Source: Rhodopirellula sp.
GTDB taxonomy: Bacteria; Planctomycetota; Planctomycetia; Pirellulales; Pirellulaceae
DNA: 64,000 bases
Reading direction: 5' to 3'
Assembly: GCA_024644085.1 (NCBI GenBank)
Contig: JAHELS010000001.1
Coordinates: forward strand, 41,480-105,479
Part shown: positions 27,636 to 35,886 of the stretch, one piece after another
Layout of the letters: every line of letters starts with the position of its first letter
Numbering within the stretch: the first letter of the stretch is position 1
Translations under genes and position numbers: made by a program
The notes under the pieces: generated by a model
Database searches by the model: none
What the model saw: the letters and a program-made list of their open reading frames with translations, nothing else
What the model was told of the DNA's origin: nothing

Positions 27636-28337
27636 TTATCGGTCGCAGAGGGCGTCACAGCTTCCACAATCGCTACAGTTACCGCCTGTGTTGATCAAGC
27701 CGTGGCAACCGTTGTTTCGGCTTTTCTCAAAACAGTCGCATTGGCCGTGGGCATGCTTGTGGTGGGCTCCGCAATGCCGCTGATAGCCATCCCAAACGTT
27801 CGTGTGACATGCGTCGCTGCGAAAGTATTGGTAGAGCGATGACTTGGGGAGTTGCGGTTTGACGTGCGGTCGGCACTCAATGCCGGTGTCACAAGCCTGG
27901 TTGTCACACTGTCGAAAAACATGTCCAACCGGTTTGGACTCGACACCGATCGCTGGGACGCCTTGCGTCGCGAATACTGCGTCGAAGTCAACATTGTCCG
28001 ACGTCGGTTCGGAGACCGGGATCGGATCTTTCAACGCGACCTGGGGTGCCGATTCCATCTCGATCGACTCTTCCACCGGCGGGGCGATTGCCACTTCGGC
28101 AATTGGTTCGCTCTGGGGAGTGCTTTCCACCAATTCCGGCATCGTCAGACCAGTCGGGACCTGCTTGAGTTGCTCGACTGTCTCCTCTTGGGCGACTGCC
28201 AGGGGTTCGGTCAGCGCAGGTGCGGGAGCGTCGCTAAAACTCAAATCAGCAAGCAGGGCGCTGAAATCGTCGGCCGAAGCGGTGGAGGCCAGAGTTGCGA
28301 GTGTGAGGAAGGCAGAGGTGAGTGCAGATGTACGCAT
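27636..28337 (-). CDS. Exported protein with Cys/His-rich C-terminus
   Basis: This 233-residue product starts MRTSALTSAFLTLATLASTA at 28337, a clear signal peptide; an upstream in-frame start (28385) would bury it. The middle (30-130) is an acidic, proline-rich low-complexity region. The last ~95 residues hold 11 cysteines and many histidines (RQCDNQACDTGIEC, HCGAHHKHAHGQCDCF, GNCSDCGSCDALCDR), so metal binding or a disulfide-crosslinked surface or wall protein is plausible. Planctomycete cell walls contain Cys-rich proteins. No family recognised. Confidence 0.65.
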   Translation of the reverse strand: MRTSALTSAFLTLATLASTASADDFSALLADLSFSDAPAPALTEPLAVAQEETVEQLKQVPTGLTMPELVESTPQSEPIAEVAIAPPVEESIEMESAPQVALKDPIPVSEPTSDNVDFDAVFATQGVPAIGVESKPVGHVFRQCDNQACDTGIECRPHVKPQLPKSSLYQYFRSDACHTNVWDGYQRHCGAHHKHAHGQCDCFEKSRNNGCHGLINTGGNCSDCGSCDALCDR

Positions 28338-28748
28338 CAGAGAACATCCATGTTTTTGGAGGATTGGGAAGGTCTTGGTCCTCAACCATCGAATTCAAAG
28401 TTTCCATGCCGATCTACTGCGAGTCGGCGCTAACCGTTGATTTCGGTGATCGCTTGGATCGATTCCCGTTTTTAGTTGCAAGTCACTTGGGCTTGCGTTC
28501 GGGGTGGAGGAATCCGCCGAGCGATCGCGGTCAATGAACCACTGAAGCATTGCCGCGCGTCAAGGGACGTGCAACAAAAACTGACGCAAACTTTTGCAAT
28601 CTCGCGAGCACCGGGCGTCGCAATCGATTCCAATGCCACGCCTTAAATGACAGGCACCGCTTACCCAGTCGGAACGGTCGCTCATTGACGGCGACGCCGC
28701 TTGGCTTCATCGCGCAACGTGCCTTTATTGTGCAACCTGGCTTCATCG
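28338..28748. other. 411-bp intergenic region between glnD and the Cys-rich gene
   Basis: No gene seen. It must contain the promoter of the minus-strand Cys-rich gene. A 12-bp direct repeat TGGCTTCATCGC occurs twice (near 28704 and 28739). No terminator-like hairpin was found behind glnD. Confidence 0.4.
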
Positions 28749-31397
28749 CTAGGCGAGTGGCTGATCGCACGAGGGTTGGCCCACGGCGCCCAGAAGTGCA
28801 TCGCGAATTTCACGCTGTCGCTCGCGGTTGGTCAACTTCGAACCGTCTTCCTCGGAAACGTAAAATACATCCGCGACCTGGTCCAAGTGCGTGTCGATCT
28901 TCGCAAAATGCAAGAGCACGCGTTTCTCGGCCAGTGTCGAGGCGATGCGGTTGAGCAGCCCCACTTCGTCATAGGCAAAGAACGAAAGAATGGTGCAACG
29001 ATCGACCGTCTGGTTGTCGAAAGTGACCTGCTTGGGCAACACGTTCACGCGCGCCGGCTCGCGATCGGCTTCCGTGTTCCAGACCTTCCCGTGTGCCGGT
29101 AGCGGTTCTTCGGGTGAGTCAAACAATCGACAAACCTGCTGCGCAACCTCTTCGGTGCGCAGCTCGTTCGGCTCACCATCAGGAAACTCAGGGTCGATGA
29201 CCCAGAAATCATCCCAAACCAAATCGCCAATCATTTCAATCTGGGCCCGAAGGATTACCAGCCGTTTTGTGCTCAGCGCCCCGGTGGCTCGAGCGAACGT
29301 CCCGATGGCGTGTCGAACCTCGCGGCGAATCACGGTGTAGCGAGTGGCCTTGAATCGAGGATCAAATCGCGATGTGCAAAGCGTCCACGTGCCGGTCCTG
29401 GGCTTCTCGCTGACCAACTCAAGTTCTTCGGCCAGATGCTCCGGTTCACCGCGGCCCAACAGCGAAAGCGGCAACTGATCGAGCAGCCGGTAACAGTCCG
29501 GGGCGGCTGAATTCGCTTCCAATCGTCGCCGCACCTCTTCGCGTTGCCTCTCCATCTCCGGATCGTCGGGGCTGCCGGGCAGGTTTCCCGAATCAAAGTA
29601 TCGACGCGTCCTTTTATACAGGTCTTCGATCAGATTCAGTTTCCAATCGGTCGCCACGCCTGGTCCGACCGCCACCAAGTCGGCGTAGGTGTGGACCGCC
29701 AGCAGTTCCAATCTTCGAATCGAGCCAACTTCGCGGGCAAAGGCGAGAACGATTTCGGGATCGCTCAAATCGTGCCGAAACGCAACCACGTTGACGGCGA
29801 GATGCTTCCGCACCAGCCACTCCAAAGTTTCGGCGGTGGGTGGATCCAGATTCAAGCGTTGTGCCGTCGCTTTGGCGATTCGAGCGCCGACGATGCAGTG
29901 ATCTTCCTCGTAACCCTTGCCGATGTCGTGAATCAGCAGGGCGAGATGGAGTAGTCGTTTGTCGTCCAGACGCCGATAACGCCGCCCCATCCCACCCTTG
30001 TCATCCTGCAGGTCGGTCGCTGCCTCCACGGCGCGGAAACTGTGGGCATCCACGGTGTACTTGTGATAAGCGTTGAATTGCAACAAGCCTCGCATCCGTT
30101 TGAATTCGGGGATCAGTTGCTCGATCACTCGCAACTCGTGAAGCCGGCGCAACAATGGGGCCAAGCGACCGGGCTGGCTCAACAGCGACAAGAATTCTTC
30201 GATGGTTTCCTGGTCCGGCGGCAACGGCTCGCGATCCTGCATCGCGTAGCGAATCGACTGCCACGTTCGGTGCGAGATGCGGCGGCGGTGCTGATTGGCC
30301 AGGCTCATCAAACGAAGCACGTTGGGCAAGCTGGCGGCGAACCGTTCCAACTCTTTTTTGGGCACCCAGACATGAGTCGGCCCCATGCGAACGTTTTCAT
30401 CGACCTCGCGCGACAGCACTCTTTCGACAATGCGATGAATCAACGGGCGGCTTCGAGCGTCGTCCACGAAAAACGCCGATGCGTAGCGAACGTTTCGCGT
30501 ATTGTCGAAATAGTCCTGCATGAACTGCTCGACCGGCAACACTCCCTCGGTCCCCTTGTATCCCCAAGCTTCAGCGATTTCCATTTGGGTCCCGCGATCC
30601 AGTATGTCCTGGCTTTTCTGCTCGCGGAAATGCAATTCGTGCCGGACACGTAGCATGAATGCATAGGCTTTACGGAGATGTGAGTAATCCTCTTCCGGCA
30701 GCGCCCCGAGCTTGACCAAGCGTTCCAATTCGGTCTCGCCGTAGCGGGCAAATCCGATCCAGCGAATCAGTTGGATGTCCCGCAGGCCGCCACGTGATCT
30801 TTTGACATTGGGACGCAGCAGGTAGGCGGTCTCACCCCACTTCCCCCGTTCTTCACGGCGGGCTTCGACGACGCCCCGAATCAGTGACTTGCGCCGTCGC
30901 ATCGCGCCTCGGCGAAAGCTGAGGAAGTACTTGCTATAAAGCTGCAGCGAGCCTGCCAACAAGCGGCACTCGGCAAGCGAAGAAAAAATGACCGGATCCT
31001 CCCACGACATCTGGCATGCTTCGCGGGCAGATCGAATCGATAAACCAGGCTGGACCCCTGCGTCGCTGAGATCACGCGTCAGATCACCAATCACTTTCTT
31101 CGCCAGGCCCTCGGCACCCGGCGTCGTCAGCAACATCAAATCTGCGTCAGAAAAGGGAGCGAGATCACGACGGCCGAAGCCTCCGTGAGCGACCAGCGAC
31201 AAACCCGATAGCCGCTCGTCGGTGGCATGCTCGCGGATTGCCTCGTTCCAAACGTCGAGCACAACATCGTCGTAGAGATCGGCAAGCAACGTCGACACCT
31301 GCATGCCGGGTGTCCCGCGGTCATGCTGCACGCGTGCTTTCTCACGCCCTTCACGAAGTGCCTCGCGGCAACGAAGGACGATAGGTCGCATCGACAT
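28749..31397 (-). CDS. glnD: Bifunctional PII uridylyltransferase/uridylyl-removing enzyme
   Basis: GlnD senses glutamine and adds or removes UMP on the PII protein. This 882-residue product has the nucleotidyltransferase motif HGGFGRRDLAPFSDADLMLL (residues 71-90), an HD phosphohydrolase motif (LLIHDIGKGYEEDH) for removal, and two C-terminal ACT domains (around GTFARATGALSTKRL and YDEVGLLNRIASTLAEKR) that bind glutamine. Length and order match the family. Its substrate gene glnB lies about 300 bp upstream on the same strand, separated by a tandem-repeat-bearing spacer. No amtB or glnA is nearby. Confidence 0.96.
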   Translation of the reverse strand: MSMRPIVLRCREALREGREKARVQHDRGTPGMQVSTLLADLYDDVVLDVWNEAIREHATDERLSGLSLVAHGGFGRRDLAPFSDADLMLLTTPGAEGLAKKVIGDLTRDLSDAGVQPGLSIRSAREACQMSWEDPVIFSSLAECRLLAGSLQLYSKYFLSFRRGAMRRRKSLIRGVVEARREERGKWGETAYLLRPNVKRSRGGLRDIQLIRWIGFARYGETELERLVKLGALPEEDYSHLRKAYAFMLRVRHELHFREQKSQDILDRGTQMEIAEAWGYKGTEGVLPVEQFMQDYFDNTRNVRYASAFFVDDARSRPLIHRIVERVLSREVDENVRMGPTHVWVPKKELERFAASLPNVLRLMSLANQHRRRISHRTWQSIRYAMQDREPLPPDQETIEEFLSLLSQPGRLAPLLRRLHELRVIEQLIPEFKRMRGLLQFNAYHKYTVDAHSFRAVEAATDLQDDKGGMGRRYRRLDDKRLLHLALLIHDIGKGYEEDHCIVGARIAKATAQRLNLDPPTAETLEWLVRKHLAVNVVAFRHDLSDPEIVLAFAREVGSIRRLELLAVHTYADLVAVGPGVATDWKLNLIEDLYKRTRRYFDSGNLPGSPDDPEMERQREEVRRRLEANSAAPDCYRLLDQLPLSLLGRGEPEHLAEELELVSEKPRTGTWTLCTSRFDPRFKATRYTVIRREVRHAIGTFARATGALSTKRLVILRAQIEMIGDLVWDDFWVIDPEFPDGEPNELRTEEVAQQVCRLFDSPEEPLPAHGKVWNTEADREPARVNVLPKQVTFDNQTVDRCTILSFFAYDEVGLLNRIASTLAEKRVLLHFAKIDTHLDQVADVFYVSEEDGSKLTNRERQREIRDALLGAVGQPSCDQPLA

Positions 31398-31704
31398 AGA
31401 AGGTTACTCGATTGATCAGTGCTTGAACCACGCGGAATTCCTCACTCACGCGTGCAGCCCCTGGTCGAGGCAATCGGCGCTCGACACGCGGACGTAGCGA
31501 TGCGCGCTGTAAAAGCGGAGGCTTGGCCAAGCACGAGCATGCCGTAGCACCGACAGCCGACGCACGGACATATCAATGCACGGACACATCAATGCACGGA
31601 CACATCAATGCACGGACACATCAATGCACGGATATGCCAATGCATGGGGCTCCGCCGGACTCACTGTAATCGATCGATCGGAGCTGCCAAAGCATTCACC
31701 GCTC
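31398..31704. other. 307-bp spacer between glnB and glnD
   Basis: No gene seen. It holds five tandem copies of a 16-bp unit (31563-31642) and must provide the leader or promoter of glnD. Open frames across the repeat are by-products of its regular sequence. Confidence 0.5.
31563..31642. repeat. Five tandem copies of a 16-bp unit
   Basis: The unit CACGGACACATCAATG is present at 31563-31578 (one mismatch), 31579-31594, 31595-31610, 31611-31626 (exact) and 31627-31642 (three mismatches). It lies between glnB and glnD. The outer copies have diverged while the inner three are identical. Confidence 0.96.
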
Positions 31705-32054
<350 letters not shown>

Positions 32055-32230
32055 AGGATGGCGGTGAACGATGCTTCTGGGAGCATCTGGATTGTACCAA
32101 TGCCGATTCCTCGAAAAAGGACGCGGCAACGTTGTTGAACTTAATGGTGCTTAAGATGCCCCAAGTCCGCCTGTCGGGTTTTTATCATGCAGACCGCGCC
32201 CCCCGCAAGTCCTCGGGCGGGGTGACCCGA

Positions 32231-32782
32231 TCATTTAGGCCGTTCCCAAGCAACTTCTTCGCTGCCGGCCGCGAGATTGCTCACACGTGTCAGTACAAAC
32301 AACAGATCGCTGAGCCGATTCAGATAGACGACCAGCTCATCGGAAACCTTTGACGTCTCTAACCGCGCGAGGGTGACGACACGGCGTTCGGCCCGCCGAC
32401 ATACGGCGCGAGCCGTGTGCAATAAAGTCGCGCCGTGATCACCGGCGGGCAGGATGAAATGAGTTAGCTTTGGTAGGCCTGATTCATGGGCGTCGATCCA
32501 GGACTCGAGTCGCTCGATGTGCGATTTCGAGAGAATCCGCATCTTGTGATCGTCCGGATCGGGAGTCGCCAATTCGGCGCCGAGCGAAAAAAGCTCGTGC
32601 TGGATCCGGGCCAGCTGTGCGTCGACCTGTGGGTCAAGCCCGGCCGAGCGTGCGACTCCGATCGACGCATTCAATTCGTCGACCGTGCCGTAGGCCTCGA
32701 TTCGACAGTCATCCTTGGAAACGCGTGGACCACCGAACAATCCGGTGCTGCCCGAATCCCCGGTTCTTGTGTAGATCTTCAT
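32231..32782 (-). CDS. PduO-type cob(I)alamin adenosyltransferase
   Basis: This enzyme transfers the adenosyl group of ATP to cob(I)alamin to make coenzyme B12. The product from the ATG at 32782 is 183 residues; an ATG at 32794 adds four. The N-terminal ATP-binding motif reads TRTGDSGSTGLFGG (residues 5-18), and the active-site helices carry CRRAERRVV and LNRLSDLLFVLTR, where the conserved Arg and Asp bind ATP. It stands alone on the minus strand, divergent from a Nudix gene; no cobalamin riboswitch was recognised upstream. Likely use is salvage for B12-dependent enzymes elsewhere in the genome. Confidence 0.93.
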   Translation of the reverse strand: MKIYTRTGDSGSTGLFGGPRVSKDDCRIEAYGTVDELNASIGVARSAGLDPQVDAQLARIQHELFSLGAELATPDPDDHKMRILSKSHIERLESWIDAHESGLPKLTHFILPAGDHGATLLHTARAVCRRAERRVVTLARLETSKVSDELVVYLNRLSDLLFVLTRVSNLAAGSEEVAWERPK

Positions 32783-32936
32783 GCCTTGGCCCACCCCTGC
32801 GAGCTGAAGTAAAACGATGTCCGATCGCGCGTCTGTGGCGGGGCGCGAGTTGGCTCCGCCCCATGATCATGACGTTCGCGCGGTTGTAACGGCGACCACT
32901 ACATTATCGATCAACATACCCAACCACAGCCCTGAC

Positions 32937-33410
32937 ATGAAAAAACGACCGGACGAGCGGGTTCGAGCGGCGGGCATCCTGTTGATGACCGATACCGGGG
33001 AACGACCCCGCTTCCTGCTGATGCGGCACACCAATCGTTGGGATCTGCCAAAGGGCCACTGCGAAAAAGGGGAATCGTTTCGCGACGCCGCGCTGCGTGA
33101 GACGGCGGAAGAAACTGGAATCGATCCGGCCATGATTTCGATCGACGATGCGTTCTCATTCGATTTGGTGTACCCCGTGCAGTACAAACGTTACGGAAAT
33201 CAGGTCTTCACAAAGCAGGTTCGCTATTTTCTCGGGTACCTTTCCCAGGGCCCATCATCACAGTGCCCACAGCTGACCCTAACCGAACACGAATCGGCCA
33301 AGTGGTTTGATTGGGATCCGCCTCACGTGATTCAGGAACAAACCATCGACCCCTTGCTGGCCGCCGTCGCCGAACATTTGCGGCACGCGCGGACGAAGGG
33401 CGAATCCTGA
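32937..33410 (+). CDS. Nudix hydrolase
   Basis: This 157-residue protein starts MKKRPDERVRAAG at 32937; the frame is open to 32817 but the extension has no family character. The full Nudix box GHCEKGESFRDAALRETAEETGI is at residues 40-62 with G40, E46, R54, E55, E58, E59 and G61 all in place. The family cleaves nucleoside diphosphates linked to another moiety. Compact size and the RHTNRWDLPKGH lead-in resemble diadenosine-polyphosphate or Nudix_bis5-type enzymes. Substrate not determined. Confidence 0.9.
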   Translation: MKKRPDERVRAAGILLMTDTGERPRFLLMRHTNRWDLPKGHCEKGESFRDAALRETAEETGIDPAMISIDDAFSFDLVYPVQYKRYGNQVFTKQVRYFLGYLSQGPSSQCPQLTLTEHESAKWFDWDPPHVIQEQTIDPLLAAVAEHLRHARTKGES

Positions 33411-33832
33411 ACCGGCGACGCTCGCTCGTCCGCCTCGGGTGGTTCGTGTGATGCCGGTTGCACTTGTAACAACCGCGATGGACCAGTGTCTCAGCGCGAG
33501 CGGCTTTGCGGGGCGACGGGGAAAAGAGCGCGGGGACGAGGTATGTTCCCGCGAGCGGCGTCGCGGGGCCACGTTCTTGCCGATTACATCCCCGGCCCCC
33601 ACCGGGCTCGCTGCGAATCGGATGGTTCGGGTTGTATCGACGGTGACACTTGTCGCAGCTTTGCGCAATCTCTGTCCGATTTTTGTCGGCGATTCTTGGA
33701 AGCTTTTCCGCCGGACGAAGGCTCCGTGTCAGACGTGACCTAGCGTTGGTTGTAAGCGTTCGACCACGGGGTCGATCCGCGTGCATGCACGCCACAGCAT
33801 TGACCAACTAGCGAAAAAGACCGGCATCCACC
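33411..33832. other. 422-bp region with a degenerate internal duplication encoding CxxC/H boxes on the minus strand
   Basis: Two related segments (about 33427-33475 and 33610-33663), read on the minus strand in one frame, give RGCYKCNRHHTNHPRR and QSCDKCHRRYNPNHPIR. A second pair of similar GC-rich blocks (GCGAGCGGC...GCGGGGC) lies at about 33500 and 33554. The minus-strand frame is open from 33807 but runs on into the Nudix gene, so I cannot call an intact gene; it may be a decayed small metal-site or cytochrome-like gene or a repeated non-coding element. Confidence 0.35.
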
Positions 33833-34537
33833 ATGGGTTTTCTCAAACGCATTCTTCGCAACGGTGTGGGCGATGAAACACTTCGAAGCATTCCCAACGG
33901 AAGCTTCGAGTCGCTGACTGATGACGAGCTCCAGGCCCACATGGGGATCAACACCTATGGTGTTTTTGACCTGACCGACGCGGTGCGGCCCTCCTACGAT
34001 CTGCAGATTGTCCCGCGCCAGGGATTCCGATTCGACCAGTACATCGATGAATCGAGCGGCTCACACACCCCGGTGGTCATGGCCTCGGCGACGCGACACC
34101 TTTTGATGGATTTGTTCCTGGAACTGATTGAACCGCTCGGCGCGGTCGTTGATGTGGTGCTCGAAACCAGTCACCAGGCCGGCGGCGAGCACGAAGACCT
34201 GTACCGCGAGCACATCGACATGCCGGTACTCAAGAGTATCCTGCTCGAATTCGAAGACTTGCTGCTCAACGACGGCTGCACCGGGATCGCGGTGATCAAC
34301 GCTGCAAAACGACAGGAGGTCCAGATGGACGAACACAAACTGCTGATCATGTACGGTGAGCCGCTTGCACAGTTCGAATCCGTATTGATCGACGGCGACG
34401 TGTATCCGGAGCCGGAACTCCAATTCATCACTGAAGCGGAACATGTGCACAGCAGCAGCGAGCGATTCTTTGACGAATTCAACGTGCTGAGGAATCGCCT
34501 CGGGATCGACGGCGAGGAATGCAGCGGCGCGTGGTAG
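33833..34537 (+). CDS. Conserved-looking hypothetical protein, cytoplasmic
   Basis: This 234-residue soluble protein has no signal peptide or membrane span. It has regular mixed alpha/beta composition and good coding character: ATGGGTTTTCTCAAACGC start, and acidic pI. Segments such as SATRHLLMDLFLELIEPLGAVVDVVLETSH and CTGIAVINAAKRQEVQMDEHKLL look like a globular core. I recognise no family. It is followed after 177 bp by an FMN reductase gene on the same strand. Confidence 0.6.
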   Translation: MGFLKRILRNGVGDETLRSIPNGSFESLTDDELQAHMGINTYGVFDLTDAVRPSYDLQIVPRQGFRFDQYIDESSGSHTPVVMASATRHLLMDLFLELIEPLGAVVDVVLETSHQAGGEHEDLYREHIDMPVLKSILLEFEDLLLNDGCTGIAVINAAKRQEVQMDEHKLLIMYGEPLAQFESVLIDGDVYPEPELQFITEAEHVHSSSERFFDEFNVLRNRLGIDGEECSGAW

Positions 34538-34714
34538 ACCGCCCCCTGCAACGGACGATCCGGCGACTCCGGGCGTCCACCTGCTCGACAATCGTCTTGG
34601 ACTCTGCGAGCATTGACGGCTCGTTGTTCGCCGGATCGATTCAATCCGGCCGGCACCCCAATTCCTGACAGGCTGTCGCTACGACATGCTGTGCCGCGTC
34701 GAGGTGACGTTTCC

Positions 34715-35242
34715 ATGATCCTGGTGATCAGTTCGAGTCTGCATCCAGACAGTCGCAGCCGCATCTTGGCCCGCGCGTGCATCGACCGCTTGTCGGGTCT
34801 GGGCGAAGAAACCCACCTCTTCGATCTTGCGGTTTCGCCGCTGCCGCAATGTGATGGTGCAAATGCGTACGGCGACTCGAACGTCGGGGAACTGAGCAGA
34901 CAGATCAAACAGGCTGACGCCATCTTGATCGCATCGCCCGTGTACAACTACGACGTCAATTCCGCAGCCAAGAATGCCGTTGAATTGACCGGACGGGCGT
35001 GGACCGGCAAAGTCGTCGGTATGATGTTGGCCGCCGGCGGGCACGGCAGCTACATGTCGGCGATGGGGTTGGCCAACAGCTTGATGCTCGATTTTCGCTG
35101 CCTGATTGTCCCGCGATTCATTTATGCCACCGGTGACGCGTTCGAGGGCAGCAATCTGGCCGATGAAGAGATTCAATCGCGGGTTGATCTTCTCGTCGAT
35201 GACACCCTGCGAATCGCGCGGGCACTGCAGACGCCGGAATAA
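34715..35242 (+). CDS. NADPH-dependent FMN reductase family protein
   Basis: The 175-residue product starts MILVISSSLHPDSRSRILA at 34715; the upstream open frame to 34613 is not supported. It has the flavodoxin-like fold of NAD(P)H-dependent FMN/quinone reductases: the phosphate-binding loop SSSLHPDSRSR (residues 6-16) and the flavin-contact motif SPVYNYDVNSAAKNAVE (about 75-91), followed by GKVVGMMLAAGGHGSY. It may supply reduced flavin or detoxify quinones or metals. It is convergent with nadD (14 bp). Confidence 0.88.
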   Translation: MILVISSSLHPDSRSRILARACIDRLSGLGEETHLFDLAVSPLPQCDGANAYGDSNVGELSRQIKQADAILIASPVYNYDVNSAAKNAVELTGRAWTGKVVGMMLAAGGHGSYMSAMGLANSLMLDFRCLIVPRFIYATGDAFEGSNLADEEIQSRVDLLVDDTLRIARALQTPE

Positions 35243-35256
35243 CTTTCGCCGCTGCG

Positions 35257-35880
35257 CTACTGGCGATACAGCCCCTCGGCTTCGAGAAAAGCCTCCACCG
35301 CGCGCGGTACGCGAAAACGAATCGGGCGGCCCTTGGCAATCCGCGCTCGCATGTCACGGCTTGAGATCTCGATCAGCGACATCGAGATGACGTGCCGACG
35401 AATCTCCGCCAGCCGCGGCTGATCGACGAGTCCCTCGAGAACGCCCAAGTCAATCTCCGGTTCGCCGCCTCGTTGTACAACAGCCGGCAACGCCAACTCG
35501 AGTAGTCGCTGCGGCTGATGCCACTGGCGAATCGTTGCCAGGGAATCGCTGCCGATCACCAGAAACAATTCTGCGCGCGGGAATTCGACCTGCATCTCTG
35601 CCACCGTATCGACGCTAAAGCTGACGTCGCCGCGGCGAAGTTCCCGGTCGTCAATGATGTGGTTCTCACAACCGGATACGGCCAGGCGGAGCATTTGCAG
35701 CCGTGCGTCGTTGGGCGCCTTGGGACCATCCGGCTTCAGCGGCGAAACCGAGGCGGGAATCCAGCGAATGTGATCGAGGGAAAGCGACTCGATCGCCGCT
35801 TCGGCGATCCAAAGATGCCCCACATGAACCGGGTCGAATGATCCGCCGAAAATTCCGATTCGCACGTTCCCACCTCTCAT
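35257..35880 (-). CDS. nadD: Nicotinate-nucleotide adenylyltransferase
   Basis: NadD adenylates nicotinate mononucleotide in NAD synthesis. The 207-residue product (start MRGGNVRIGIF at 35880) has the nucleotidyltransferase motif GIFGGSFDPVHVGH (residues 9-22) and the C-terminal SSRDMRARI (ISSTxIR-type) motif. Length is typical. It is minus-strand, divergent from priA; the two starts are only a few tens of bases apart, depending on the priA start, so they share a promoter region. Confidence 0.94.
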   Translation of the reverse strand: MRGGNVRIGIFGGSFDPVHVGHLWIAEAAIESLSLDHIRWIPASVSPLKPDGPKAPNDARLQMLRLAVSGCENHIIDDRELRRGDVSFSVDTVAEMQVEFPRAELFLVIGSDSLATIRQWHQPQRLLELALPAVVQRGGEPEIDLGVLEGLVDQPRLAEIRRHVISMSLIEISSRDMRARIAKGRPIRFRVPRAVEAFLEAEGLYRQ

Positions 35881-35886
35881 CTTCCG

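Noticed and set aside
32817..32936. Longer Nudix start at 32817
   Set aside because: The extra 40 residues are not Nudix-like, and the ATG at 32937 gives the normal spacing to the Nudix box.
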